The notes: generated by a model from the letters alone, not told the origin. A stretch of DNA of 25,411 nt from an uncultured Oscillospiraceae bacterium (GCA_900768135.1 CAAGBT010000050.1:1-25411), one strand, 5' to 3'; counted from the stretch's first letter, positions 1-7,482 are shown. Program-made: numbers and translations.

Positions 1-663
1 AGTTGCCAAAATCACAACTCCGGCTATCGCAAGTGCAGCAAGACGCACTATATCCGGCTGGACTTCTTAGAGCAAGTCGTTTTGTACGAGGTCAAGCGGC
101 TGGCCTGCTTTGCCAGCGAATACAAAAATGACTTTATCAAGGCCATGATCGGACGCTCAGCAAAGGTTGCGGAAAATACCACGCTCCGCAAGCAGCGGGA
201 GCTGGACACCCTGACCGCCCGTGACCGGGAGCTGGATATGTTTTTTGAACGGCTCTATGAGGACAATGTGTCCGGCAAGATCGACGATGCCCGGTTTGCC
301 AAAATGTCCAAACGCTACGAACAGGAGCAGGGCGAAAACGCAAAGAAGATCAAGGCGCTGCGGCTGGAACTGAAAAAGGACGAGAGCAAGCGCATGGACA
401 TTGACGATTTCCTTGAAACGGTACGGCGGTACACGGACGCGACCACCATTACAAAGCGTATGGTCGCGGAGCTGATCGACCACATTGAGGTGTACCACGC
501 TGAAAAGCAGGACGGCGTTACCAATCAGCGTGTCGTGATCTACTACAACTGCATCGGTGCCTTTGATGTGCCGGATCGCCGGAAGATCCCGGAGGCCGAC
601 ATTATCATGGAAACGAGAAAAGGCGTAGCACTCAGCTACGCCCCGGAACGCCTTGCAGTATGA
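1..663 (+). CDS. Large serine recombinase, C-terminal part (5' end outside window)
   Basis: The frame is open from base 1, so the gene starts upstream of the window. The visible 220 residues begin in what looks like the recombinase zinc-ribbon: Cys at residues 2 and 12, then KTHYIR. A charged, coiled-coil-like stretch follows at roughly residues 55-130, and the last ~65 residues resemble the DUF4368 tail (TKRMVAELIDHIEVY, then a basic MExRKG segment). This arrangement is typical of large serine recombinases that excise and integrate Tn4451/Tn1549-like elements. The N-terminal catalytic serine domain is not visible, so activity cannot be judged. The stop lies only about 14 bases from the T-tract of the tRNA-Pro terminator, and the gene converges on that tRNA. 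The end of a mobile element near 664-683 is therefore plausible, but no repeat confirms it. Confidence 0.85.
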   Translation, partial: SCQNHNSGYRKCSKTHYIRLDFLEQVVLYEVKRLACFASEYKNDFIKAMIGRSAKVAENTTLRKQRELDTLTARDRELDMFFERLYEDNVSGKIDDARFAKMSKRYEQEQGENAKKIKALRLELKKDESKRMDIDDFLETVRRYTDATTITKRMVAELIDHIEVYHAEKQDGVTNQRVVIYYNCIGAFDVPDRRKIPEADIIMETRKGVALSYAPERLAV

Positions 664-677
664 ACTTTGCCGGAAAT

Positions 678-730
678 AAAAAAGCAGAGTGTCCATTACA
701 GGATACTCAGATCCTATAAGGACACTCTGC
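678..730 (-). terminator. Rho-independent terminator of tRNA-Pro
   Basis: Arms GCAGAGTGTCC (684-694) and GGACACTCTGC (720-730) form a perfect 11-bp stem, with a smaller hairpin inside the loop (700-704 with 711-715). Read on the minus strand it is followed by a T-run (678-683). It starts right after the CCA end of the tRNA. It would also partly block transcription arriving from the recombinase side. Confidence 0.85.
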
Positions 731-731
731 A

Positions 732-807
732 TGGTCCGAGTGGCGAGACTTGAACTCACGGCCTCTTGACCCCCAGTCAAGCGCGCTACCAACTGCGCCA
801 CACCCGG
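732..807 (-). tRNA. tRNA-Pro (anticodon GGG)
   Basis: The minus strand folds into a complete 76-nt cloverleaf. The 7-bp acceptor stem is CCGGGTG with CACTCGG (one G-U pair). The D arm has GCGC stems, and the anticodon stem CTTGA/TCAAG carries a CTGGGGG loop, giving anticodon GGG. The T arm is GTGAG/CTCGC around TTCAAGT. The discriminator is A, and the 3' CCA (732-734) is encoded. It reads proline CCC and CCU codons, which suits a GC-rich genome. It stands alone, with its own promoter and terminator. Confidence 0.96.
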
Positions 808-837
808 ATGGGGACTGCTGCTCACATCAGCCTATAC

Positions 838-866
838 ACCATAGCATATCTTTCTGTGAATTGCAA
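838..866 (-). promoter_or_regulatory. Sigma-70-type promoter of tRNA-Pro
   Basis: On the minus strand there is TTGCAA (866-861), a 17-bp spacer and TATGGT (843-838) with an extended TGC just before the -10. The predicted start lies near 831, leaving about 23 nt of 5' leader ahead of the mature tRNA. Confidence 0.75.
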
Positions 867-887
867 GCCCTAATTTCGCTTTTTTTG

Positions 888-905
888 AAAAAACTGCCGA
901 TGCAG
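888..905 (-). terminator. Weak terminator-like hairpin after the deacetylase gene
   Basis: On the minus strand, CTGC-ATCG-GCAG is followed directly by six T residues, 3 nt past the deacetylase stop. The stem is only 4 bp, so termination may be inefficient. It lies upstream of the tRNA promoter. Confidence 0.4.
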
Positions 906-907
906 GA

Positions 908-1630
908 TTACCAGGACACCTCTTCGTCTGCGCGCAGGTAAAAGTGTCCCGCCTCCGGCGTTGCGCCGGAACGCGCAAACAGCTCCTCAAGCGTGACGAA
1001 CTCATAACCCTGAGCGGAGAGCGTGTCGATCGCTTGCAGCGCGGCGTCCACGCTGGTGGGGTAAGGATCGTGCAGCAACACGATGTCGCCGTCCTTTGCG
1101 TGCTGCACGATATGGTGCGCCACAAGGTCGCGGCTGCGGACGCTCCAGTCCATTGTGTCTATGGTCCAGAAGACCAGCGGGACGGAAACGCTTTGCTTGA
1201 GCGCATCACTGGAAAAGCCCCACGGCGGGCGAATCCAGTATTCGCCGCTGCCAAGCAGCGCGCACAGCGCATCGTCTGTCCGGGCGATCTCATTCAGCTC
1301 GTCCGCACCGGCGGCGTCCAGCCGGACGTGGGTAAAGCTGTGGTTGCCGATCTGATGTCCTTCCTCTGCCATGCGCTGCACCAGCGCCGCGTTGTCGGCG
1401 ATCTGTTCGCCGATCAGGAAAAAGGTAGCGTGCGCCCCGCGCTCTTTCAGGCCGTCCAGCAGTGCGGCGGTCGTCTGCGGCGAGGGGCCGTCGTCGAACG
1501 TCAGGGCGATACAGGGGAGCTCCGCCTGCCCGGATGCGGCGGCAGCATTTTCCCTGTGTGCGTAGAGAAGTCCCAGCAGCGTCAGCAGCAGAAGCAGGAG
1601 CAGAGCATGGCAGCGTTTCAAGATCATCAC
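908..1630 (-). CDS. Secreted or membrane-anchored polysaccharide deacetylase (NodB domain)
   Basis: This 240-residue protein probably removes acetyl groups from peptidoglycan or another N-acetylated glycan outside the cell. A basic start and a Leu-rich stretch (residues 9-22) form a signal peptide or N-terminal anchor. The NodB motifs appear in order: TFDDGPS (44-50, catalytic Asp and metal Asp), HSFTH (97-101, metal His pair), RPPWG (134-138), DTMDW (158-162) and LLHD (185-188, catalytic His). All key residues are present, so the enzyme should be active. The start is GTG at 1630 or the adjacent ATG at 1627; a GAGG sits very close to both and does not decide between them. It lies 88 nt downstream of the transporter gene on the same strand, with a strong terminator between, so it needs read-through or its own unrecognised promoter. 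Confidence 0.9.
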   Translation of the reverse strand: MMILKRCHALLLLLLLTLLGLLYAHRENAAAASGQAELPCIALTFDDGPSPQTTAALLDGLKERGAHATFFLIGEQIADNAALVQRMAEEGHQIGNHSFTHVRLDAAGADELNEIARTDDALCALLGSGEYWIRPPWGFSSDALKQSVSVPLVFWTIDTMDWSVRSRDLVAHHIVQHAKDGDIVLLHDPYPTSVDAALQAIDTLSAQGYEFVTLEELFARSGATPEAGHFYLRADEEVSW

Positions 1631-1660
1631 CTCGTCAGCTATCCTATGCGGGCGCGGGAC

Positions 1661-1694
1661 AAAAAAGAAGTTCGCCGCCCGTATGGGCGGCGAA
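1661..1694 (-). terminator. Rho-independent terminator of the NSS transporter gene
   Basis: TTCGCCGCCC (1671-1680) pairs with GGGCGGCGAA (1685-1694) across a 4-nt loop, a perfect 10-bp stem. On the minus strand it is followed by a T-rich tail (1661-1670). It begins about 25 nt past the transporter stop. Confidence 0.85.
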
Positions 1695-1718
1695 CCTGCT
1701 GTTCAGAAAGGGATAAGC

Positions 1719-3194
1719 TTACTTGCTGAGCTTTTCGTCGGCGTTGGTGCCGGTGTAGCTGTTGCGGAAGAAGGCGAAATACACGATGATGCAGACGGCG
1801 ATGAGCGCATAGGCAAATATGACCACGGCGATATTACCGGCCTGGATCTCGGAGACAAGACCGCCGATCTCCACAATGACGATCAGCAGCGGCGTGACGA
1901 CGCGGATCATCGCCCGATAGAAGCTCTTGAGCCAGGGAGCCATGGCTGTGCCTTCGCTTTCAATTTCGGTAATGGCATTGTCGGGCTTGATGATCCAGCC
2001 GACGGCAATGCAGGAGAACAGCGCGCAGACGGGCATGAGAACCGTATTGGTGACCTCATCGAAGAACGTCAGCCAGTCCAGCCCGAAGAGCGTGGGGGAG
2101 CTTTCCTCAAGAATGGCAACATGGCCGAGCGAAATGCCGACCGGAATGGAGACCAGGAAGCAGATGGCGGAGACGATCAGCGCGGAGGCCTTGCGGTTGG
2201 CTTTGAATTTCTGGATCACAAACTGCGTAGCCACCTCAATGAGCGACATGACAGAGGTAATGGCGGCGATAACGACCATCACGAAGAACGCAAAGCTGAC
2301 AAGCTTGCCCGCAAAGCCCATGGAATCGAACACCTGCGGAAGGATGATGAAGATAAGCGCCACGCCCTTGCTGCTGTCCAGCAGCGAGGGGTCGAAGTGG
2401 GCCACGGCGGGGAAAATGGCAAGGCCGGCCAGCAGCGCCACAACGGTATCGAACAGGCAGATCATGGCGGTGGACTCCACAATATTGATGCCGCGGCCGG
2501 TATAGGAGCCGTAGGTGATCATAATGCCCATGCCGAGCGAGAGGGAGAAGAACGCCTGCCCCATAGCGGCCAGCACGCTTTTGAAGGTGATCACGGAGAA
2601 GTCGGGCTTGAGATAGAATGCAAGGCCCTCCTTCACGCCCTCGCCCAGCGTGAGCGAGTAGATTGCAACGCCGACGACGATCAGGAACAGGATCGGCATG
2701 AGGACCTTGGACATCCGCTCGATGCCCTCCTCCACGCCGCAGGCGATGATGATCGCGGCAATGGCTACAAAGATCGCCGTATAGAGAATGACCTCGCCGG
2801 TGTTGACGGAGAAGGTACTCAGGATACCGGCGTTGCCGTTGAAGGAGTTGACGGCGAACTTCGTTGTCCAGCCGCCCAGCACGGCATAGTAGCAGGTGAT
2901 GAACGTGGGGATCAGAATGGCGACAAGGCCGCACCAGCCAAGGTTCTTGTTTATCTTTTTATAGGCGGAAATGGGGTTGGCTGCCGCGCGGCGGCCAAGG
3001 TAGATCTCGCTGAGCATCGTTACAAAGCCGATGAAGATTACGCAGGCTACATAGAGCAGTACGAAAGCAGCGCCGCCGTTCTGCGACGTTTTGTACGGGA
3101 ATGCCCAAATGTTGCCAAGACCCACTGCGGAGCCTGCGGCGGCGAGAATAAAGCCGACGCTGCTGGCAAAGCCAACGTTTTTCTTCTTTTCCAT
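1719..3194 (-). CDS. Sodium-dependent transporter of the neurotransmitter:sodium symporter (NSS/SNF) family
   Basis: This 491-residue integral membrane protein has about 12 hydrophobic segments and the LeuT-family TM1 signature (AAAGSAVGLGNIW, residues 18-30), then FPY and NGGAAF. TM6 carries SLSLGMG, the unwound substrate and sodium region. Known bacterial members take up amino acids such as Leu, Trp or Tyr with Na+; the substrate here cannot be read from sequence. Oddly, residue 31 is Ala where LeuT has Arg30, the extracellular gate residue (GNxxRFP becomes GNIWAFP). An AGGAGAG ribosome site (3207-3213) precedes the ATG by 12 nt. The LysR-type gene is transcribed divergently 182 bp away, so it is the obvious candidate regulator. 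Confidence 0.93.
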   Translation of the reverse strand: MEKKKNVGFASSVGFILAAAGSAVGLGNIWAFPYKTSQNGGAAFVLLYVACVIFIGFVTMLSEIYLGRRAAANPISAYKKINKNLGWCGLVAILIPTFITCYYAVLGGWTTKFAVNSFNGNAGILSTFSVNTGEVILYTAIFVAIAAIIIACGVEEGIERMSKVLMPILFLIVVGVAIYSLTLGEGVKEGLAFYLKPDFSVITFKSVLAAMGQAFFSLSLGMGIMITYGSYTGRGINIVESTAMICLFDTVVALLAGLAIFPAVAHFDPSLLDSSKGVALIFIILPQVFDSMGFAGKLVSFAFFVMVVIAAITSVMSLIEVATQFVIQKFKANRKASALIVSAICFLVSIPVGISLGHVAILEESSPTLFGLDWLTFFDEVTNTVLMPVCALFSCIAVGWIIKPDNAITEIESEGTAMAPWLKSFYRAMIRVVTPLLIVIVEIGGLVSEIQAGNIAVVIFAYALIAVCIIVYFAFFRNSYTGTNADEKLSK

Positions 3195-3265
3195 TGTTGT
3201 AACTCACTCTCCTGAAAATATTTTGACAGCAGCGCTGTCTGCGTACAGTCGGCGCTGTGCCGCAC

Positions 3266-3286
3266 TTCATCGACACTATCGATGAA
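3266..3286. promoter_or_regulatory. Candidate LysR-box palindrome
   Basis: TTCATCGA (3266-3273) and TCGATGAA (3279-3286) form perfect 8-bp inverted arms around 5 bases. The inner part fits the LysR consensus T-N11-A (T at 3270, A at 3282). It sits about 70 bp upstream of the predicted LysR-gene start and just downstream of the predicted transporter -10, between the two divergent genes. Confidence 0.6.
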
Positions 3287-3295
3287 ATTTCGTAA

Positions 3296-3324
3296 ATTAT
3301 ATAATCATGCTTGAAAATAGTAAA
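3296..3324 (-). promoter_or_regulatory. Possible promoter of the NSS transporter gene
   Basis: On the minus strand TTTACT (3324-3319), a 17-bp spacer and TATAAT (3301-3296). The -10 is perfect and the -35 matches 4 of 6. It overlaps the LysR-gene promoter back to back, so the two could compete for polymerase. Confidence 0.5.
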
Positions 3325-3339
3325 GAGACGTATTATAAT
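3311..3339 (+). promoter_or_regulatory. Strong sigma-70 promoter of the LysR-type gene
   Basis: TTGAAA (3311-3316), a 17-bp spacer and a consensus TATAAT (3334-3339). Predicted start near 3346, about 16 nt ahead of the ribosome site at 3362-3369. Confidence 0.75.
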
Positions 3340-3376
3340 AAAAGTATGATAATTTCTCATGAAAGGGAGATGGATT

Positions 3377-4261
3377 GTGGAAAGTAAAAAGCTGGAAGCA
3401 CTGCTTATGGCGGTCGATTTGGGCAGTTTTACCAAAGCTGCGGAAGTGATGGGCTATACGCAATCAGGGCTGACGCACATGATGAATTCGCTGGAGCGGG
3501 AGGTCGGCTTCACACTGCTCGAGCGCGGGCGCGGCGGCGTCCGGCTGACGGAGGAGGGTGAGCACGTGGCACCCGCCATCCGGGAATTTTTGCAGGCCAA
3601 CGCGCGGCTGGACAGCGTGATAGCGCAGGTGGCCTCCTCGCGCAGCGAGGTCATCCGCGTGAGCGCCTATGCAAGCATGGCGGCGCACTGGCTGCCCGGG
3701 ATCGTCCGCCGCTTCCGCGAGGAACGGCCCGATGTGGACGTGGATATCCGTATGGCGGACCATGCGGGCAGCCCATATGAGCTGCTGGCGCAGGGGAAGA
3801 TGGATATCATTTTTGTCAGCCGGCAGGAGCAGGAGAGCGGATACGAGTGGATTCACCTGCGGGACGATCCGATGTACGCCGTGCTGCCGGAGGACTATCC
3901 GCTCGGCGGACGCAGCGGCTTTCTGCTGCAGGACTTTGACGGGCGCGATTTCATCATGCCGTCCCAGGGGTTCGACAAGGACATCATGCGCATTTTCAAC
4001 CGTGTGGGCGTGAAGCCGCACATCCTGCCCAGCACGGTGGACGATCCCACTGTGATCAGCATGGTCGCGCATGGGCTGGGCGTGAGTATGCTGACGGAGC
4101 TGACGCTGCGCGGACACGCCGAGCGGGTGCGCCTTGTGCCGGTGGAGCCTGCGTCCGCGCGCGAGCTTGGTATGGCGCGGCGTGCCGGCGAGGGAAACTC
4201 TTCCGCTCTGCAGCAGTTTATCGAGTGCGCGCAGCTGGTGCTGCGCGAGCTGGAGCCGTGA
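3377..4261 (+). CDS. LysR-type transcriptional regulator
   Basis: A 294-residue DNA-binding regulator. The N-terminal winged helix-turn-helix covers roughly residues 1-60 (AVDLGSFTKAAEVMGYTQSG, then LERGRGGVRLTEEG). The LysR substrate-binding fold follows from about residue 85, where a small effector would bind. I chose the GTG at 3377, not the in-frame ATG at 3359, because a clear AAAGGGAG (3362-3369) lies 7 nt before it, while the ATG has no ribosome site and would itself lie upstream of that motif. The gene is divergent from the NSS transporter and shares a control region with a T-N11-A palindrome, so control of the transporter and of itself is the natural inference. The effector is unknown; the transported substrate or a derivative is a reasonable guess. 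Confidence 0.93.
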   Translation: MESKKLEALLMAVDLGSFTKAAEVMGYTQSGLTHMMNSLEREVGFTLLERGRGGVRLTEEGEHVAPAIREFLQANARLDSVIAQVASSRSEVIRVSAYASMAAHWLPGIVRRFREERPDVDVDIRMADHAGSPYELLAQGKMDIIFVSRQEQESGYEWIHLRDDPMYAVLPEDYPLGGRSGFLLQDFDGRDFIMPSQGFDKDIMRIFNRVGVKPHILPSTVDDPTVISMVAHGLGVSMLTELTLRGHAERVRLVPVEPASARELGMARRAGEGNSSALQQFIECAQLVLRELEP

Positions 4262-4285
4262 TGCGCAGGCGGCGCAAAAAGATAC

Positions 4286-4314
4286 TTGTAACGCGCGGGA
4301 AAAGCGGTTAAAAT
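4286..4314 (+). promoter_or_regulatory. Promoter of the DUF2156-GNAT gene
   Basis: TTGTAA (4286-4291), 17-bp spacer, TAAAAT (4309-4314), 38 bp ahead of the start codon. No hairpin terminator was seen between the LysR-type stop and this site, so read-through from the regulator gene is also possible. Confidence 0.6.
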
Positions 4315-4352
4315 AAAAGGACTACACTCAACGCAAAGGAGAACCTGACCCC

Positions 4353-5753
4353 ATGCTGAGCTTTAAGAGCGTTTCGCAGCGCGATCTGCCGCGCCTGCGC
4401 CGCTACTATAAGGATTGCAATTACCGCCTGTGCGAGTATTCCGCGCTGGTCAAGCTGATGTGGCGCGGACATCTGCACCCGCAGTACGCCGAAGAGGCTG
4501 GCTGCCTGATCGTGAAAAACTGTATCGACGGCAAGCCCTGCTTTGACTATCCGGTCGCCGGACCGGGCGGAGATGAGGACGCGGCGCTCAGCGCCATCGA
4601 GAGCTACTGCGTAGAGCAGGGGCTTGCGCTTGAGATATCCGTTGTGCCGCGGGAGAAGGCGACGCGCCTGCTGCTGCGCTATCCGCATTTCCATATGGAC
4701 AATCCGCGCGCATGGCGCGATTACCTCTATGATGCGAATGATTTGCGCGAGTTTCCCGGGCGGCACTACAGCGGGCAGCGCAACCATGTCAACAAGTTCC
4801 GCAAGCTCTATCCCGGCGCGCGCTTCCGCCCGCTGGGGAAGGAGGATGCGCCGCTGATCGAGCGCTTCTGGCAGGACTACGGCGAGGTGTTTGAAAAGAC
4901 GTCTGAGAGCGCGAAGCGCGAGCTGTCGCTTGCCAAAGCCATGCTGCGCCTGACGGGGAAGAGCTGGCTTTTTGCCGGAGGCATGGAGCTGGACGGCAGG
5001 CTGATTTCGATTTCCATGGCAGAGCGCTGCGGGGAAACGCTGCACATCCACATTGAGAAAGCGCTTTACGGATACGAGGGCGTATATCCTGCCACGGTGC
5101 AGGAGTTTGCCCGCTGCTATGCGGTAGACGGTGTCCGCTATATCAACCGCGAGGATGACGCGGGCGACCGCGGCCTGCGGACGTCGAAGCTTCAGTATCT
5201 GCCCTGCGAGCTTGCCGAAAAGTACTGCTTCGATGTGAAAAACGAGCTGGAGAGCCTGACGGAGATCCCGGTGATCCGCACCGAACGGCTGACGCTTGCG
5301 CCGCTGGCGGAGGAGGACAGGGCGGCCTACAATGCGCTCTGCCTTGACGATGCGCGCAATCAGTGGTGGGGCTACGACTATCGCAGCGACTGGAAGGGCG
5401 AGGATCTGGAGCGCTACTTCCTTGATGTTGCGCGCGAGGACTTTGCTGCAAAGCGCGCGGTCAATTTCGCTGTGCGGCTGAACGGCAAATGCATCGGCGA
5501 GGCGCTGCTCTACCGCTTCGACGGGCGCGGCGGCGCAGAGGAGGGCTGCCGCATTGCGCCGGAATACGCCGGCCACGGCTACGGGACGGAGGCGTTCCGC
5601 GCGCTGGCCGAGTGGGGGCTGTACGACCGTCACCTTGGACACATCGTTGCCAAATGCTATAAGGAAAACAGCGCATCGTACAAAATGCTGTCCTCCTGTA
5701 TGCGCAAAAGCGGCGAGGACGAGACGTTTTTCTACTTCGATAAAGAGGTGTGA
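4353..5753 (+). CDS. Two-domain protein: DUF2156 (LPG_synthase_C-like) fused to GNAT acetyltransferase
   Basis: This 466-residue soluble protein joins two acyltransferase-type folds. Residues 1-~295 resemble the DUF2156 / phosphatidylglycerol lysyltransferase C-terminal domain; the motif region GQRNHVNKFRK (141-151) and the later EDDAGDRGLR (267-276) are typical. Residues ~305-466 form a GNAT domain of the RimJ/RimL kind, starting IRTERLTLAPL, with the acetyl-CoA loop IAPEYAGHGYGTEA (401-414) and a conserved NSASYKML (439-446). There are no membrane segments, unlike full MprF lysyltransferases. AAAGGAG (4335-4341) precedes the ATG by 11 nt. The gene has its own promoter and a strong terminator, so it looks monocistronic. 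The acceptor substrate of either domain is unknown. Confidence 0.85.
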   Translation: MLSFKSVSQRDLPRLRRYYKDCNYRLCEYSALVKLMWRGHLHPQYAEEAGCLIVKNCIDGKPCFDYPVAGPGGDEDAALSAIESYCVEQGLALEISVVPREKATRLLLRYPHFHMDNPRAWRDYLYDANDLREFPGRHYSGQRNHVNKFRKLYPGARFRPLGKEDAPLIERFWQDYGEVFEKTSESAKRELSLAKAMLRLTGKSWLFAGGMELDGRLISISMAERCGETLHIHIEKALYGYEGVYPATVQEFARCYAVDGVRYINREDDAGDRGLRTSKLQYLPCELAEKYCFDVKNELESLTEIPVIRTERLTLAPLAEEDRAAYNALCLDDARNQWWGYDYRSDWKGEDLERYFLDVAREDFAAKRAVNFAVRLNGKCIGEALLYRFDGRGGAEEGCRIAPEYAGHGYGTEAFRALAEWGLYDRHLGHIVAKCYKENSASYKMLSSCMRKSGEDETFFYFDKEV

Positions 5754-5790
5754 CGGCAGCCCTGCGCCGCGCGGGGCGAACGATAAGAGG

Positions 5791-5826
5791 AGGGCTGTTC
5801 TCTTTCCGAAAGAGAACAGCCCTTTT
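5791..5826 (+). terminator. Rho-independent terminator of the DUF2156-GNAT gene
   Basis: A 15-bp perfect stem (5791-5805 with 5809-5823) around a 3-nt loop, followed by TTTT. The left arm contains GGGCTGTTCTCTTTCC, which recurs near 18990-19013 on the other strand (see findings). Confidence 0.88.
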
Positions 5827-5860
5827 GCATACTCTGAAAAATTCGGGCGATTTTCAATGT

Positions 5861-6016
5861 GTGAATGACGAGCAGATTATCGCGCTGTATTGGGCGCGGC
5901 AGGAGGCTGCAATTGCAGAGACTGCCTTGAAATACGGCGGACTCTGCACCCGTGTTGCCGGAAATATCCTGGCGAGCCGCGAGGACAGTGAGGAATGCGT
6001 GAACGACACATATTTT
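5861..6016 (+). pseudogene. Relic of an ECF-type sigma factor (region 2 start only)
   Basis: From the GTG at 5861 the frame reads about 52 residues like the N-terminus of a clostridial sigma-70-family ECF factor: NDEQIIALYW, then AIAETALKYGG, NILASREDSEECVNDTY. Intact proteins continue through region 2 and region 4 for a further ~120 residues. Here similarity stops after NDTYF, the frame continues with unrelated sequence to a stop at 6112, and the spoVAF start overlaps it. No ribosome site is seen before the GTG. The sequence therefore looks like a truncated, non-functional remnant, probably left by a deletion that joined it to spoVAF. The 5754-6066 gap otherwise holds only the terminator of the preceding gene. 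Confidence 0.7.
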
Positions 6017-6066
6017 GCCGCTTTTTACCCATACTATGGAAGAAAATCATGCGGCGGGAGGCGGCT

Positions 6067-7482
6067 ATGGAGCGGTTATCGAAGAATTATGAGGAAAACG
6101 TCCGGACACTGAACGGGCTGCTGGGCGTGGGGCGCTGCTTTGATATGATCGCGCGGGACTTTGTGGTCGGCGGGAAGCGGGCGCGGCTGTGGGTCGTGGA
6201 TGGCTACGGCGATGACGCCGTGATCGAACGGATGCTGAGCTTCTGGCTCGCGCTGCCGGAGATCGGCGCGGCCGGCACGATGCAGCAGTTTATCGACCGG
6301 TACATCACTTTCAGCGAGGTGGACGCCGAGCAGAGCGTAAGGAACGCGGTGACGGGCGTTTTCCTTGGGAAAACGCTGCTGCTGGTCGAAGACTATGATG
6401 AATGCGCGCTGATCGACGCCAAGCAGTATCCCGCCCGCAGCGTGGAGGAGCCATCCTCCGGCAAGGTGCTGCGCGGCGCACACGATGGGTTCATCGAAAC
6501 GCTCGTGGCCAATGCGGCGCTCCTGCGCCGGCGGATCCGCGATCCGCAGCTTACGCTTGAAGGACACAAGGTCTCGGACTGCTCACGCGCCGATGTGGTT
6601 CTCTGTTATCTGGAAAACAAGGTGGACCGGCGCCTGCTTGACGAAGTGCGGCGCAAGCTTACCGCCATTGATGTGCGCTCCATCGCCATGAGCCAGGAAA
6701 GCGTTGCCGAGGCAATGATGGGAAAAGGGCAGTGGTGGAATCCATTTCCCAAGGTTCGCTACACCGAGCGGCCCGATGCTGCGACTGCCTGCGTGATGGA
6801 GGGCGACATCGTTGTGCTGGTGGACAACACTCCGGCGGCAATGATCCTGCCCACGCATTTTTTCGATTTTGTGCAGGAGTCGAACGATTTCTACTTTCCG
6901 CCGCTGATCGGCACTTATCTGCGCATCCTTCGCTTTGTGGTCTTCCTGCTCACGATGTTCATTACGCCCGTGTGGTATCTTCTCGTCAAGGATCCGTCGC
7001 GCACGCAGGCGGGGCTTGCATTCCTCGCCATCGACAGCGAGTATTCCGTGCCGCTGCTGGTGCAGCTGCTGCTGGCGGAGTTTATCGTAGACCTTCTGAA
7101 GCTTGCTTCGCTCAATACGCCAGATGTGTTTTCCAATTCCTTCAGTATGCTCGGCGCGCTTGTGCTTGGCGATTTTGCCGTGCAGGCGCACTGGCTGGTG
7201 CCGGAGGTGCTGGCGTATATGGCGTTCGTCGCCATCGCAAACTTTGCCCAGCCGAGCTATGAGCTGGGCTATGCGTTCAAGCTGCTGCGGCTGCTGTTGC
7301 TGCTGCTCATCGGCGCGCTGGACTGGATCGGCCTTGTGGCCGGCTGCGCGGCGATCGCTGTGCTTCTGGCGGCAACAAAGCCCGTCGTCGGCCGGGGCTA
7401 TCTCTATCCGCTCTGCCCGCTGGACAAAAAGGCGCTGCTCGCGCTGCTGATCCGCAAGCCGATCAGCAGGGAAAACACCTGA
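6067..7482 (+). CDS. spoVAF: SpoVAF / GerA-family spore membrane protein
   Basis: A 471-residue protein of the GerA germinant-receptor A-subunit family, closest in pattern to SpoVAF, which sits in the spore inner membrane and aids germination. The N-terminal soluble half opens with NYEENVRTLNGLLGVG (7-22) and includes VVDGY and the family motif RGAHDGF followed by RRRIRDPQL. The C-terminal half holds several membrane segments (roughly residues 275-440). I chose ATG 6067 because GGGAGG lies a few bases upstream and because SpoVAF proteins start at this point; the in-frame ATG at 5995 would add 24 residues read from the sigma relic. In Bacillus, spoVAF lies in the spoVA operon, but here it stands alone. 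I did not find a convincing sigma-G promoter. It shares a terminator with the convergent gdhA. Confidence 0.82.
   Translation: MERLSKNYEENVRTLNGLLGVGRCFDMIARDFVVGGKRARLWVVDGYGDDAVIERMLSFWLALPEIGAAGTMQQFIDRYITFSEVDAEQSVRNAVTGVFLGKTLLLVEDYDECALIDAKQYPARSVEEPSSGKVLRGAHDGFIETLVANAALLRRRIRDPQLTLEGHKVSDCSRADVVLCYLENKVDRRLLDEVRRKLTAIDVRSIAMSQESVAEAMMGKGQWWNPFPKVRYTERPDAATACVMEGDIVVLVDNTPAAMILPTHFFDFVQESNDFYFPPLIGTYLRILRFVVFLLTMFITPVWYLLVKDPSRTQAGLAFLAIDSEYSVPLLVQLLLAEFIVDLLKLASLNTPDVFSNSFSMLGALVLGDFAVQAHWLVPEVLAYMAFVAIANFAQPSYELGYAFKLLRLLLLLLIGALDWIGLVAGCAAIAVLLAATKPVVGRGYLYPLCPLDKKALLALLIRKPISRENT

Noticed and set aside
1683..3215. 510-codon plus-strand frame opposite the NSS transporter
   Set aside because: It is antisense to a clear membrane transporter; the His/Asp/Gly-rich product is what the complement of TM codons gives.
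4308..5642. 444-codon minus-strand frame opposite the DUF2156-GNAT gene
   Set aside because: It is a shadow of a gene with a promoter, ribosome site and terminator on the plus strand.
5995..6066. Upstream ATG start for spoVAF
   Set aside because: The added residues are read from the sigma-factor relic in another frame, and the ATG at 6067 has the ribosome site and the family N-terminus.
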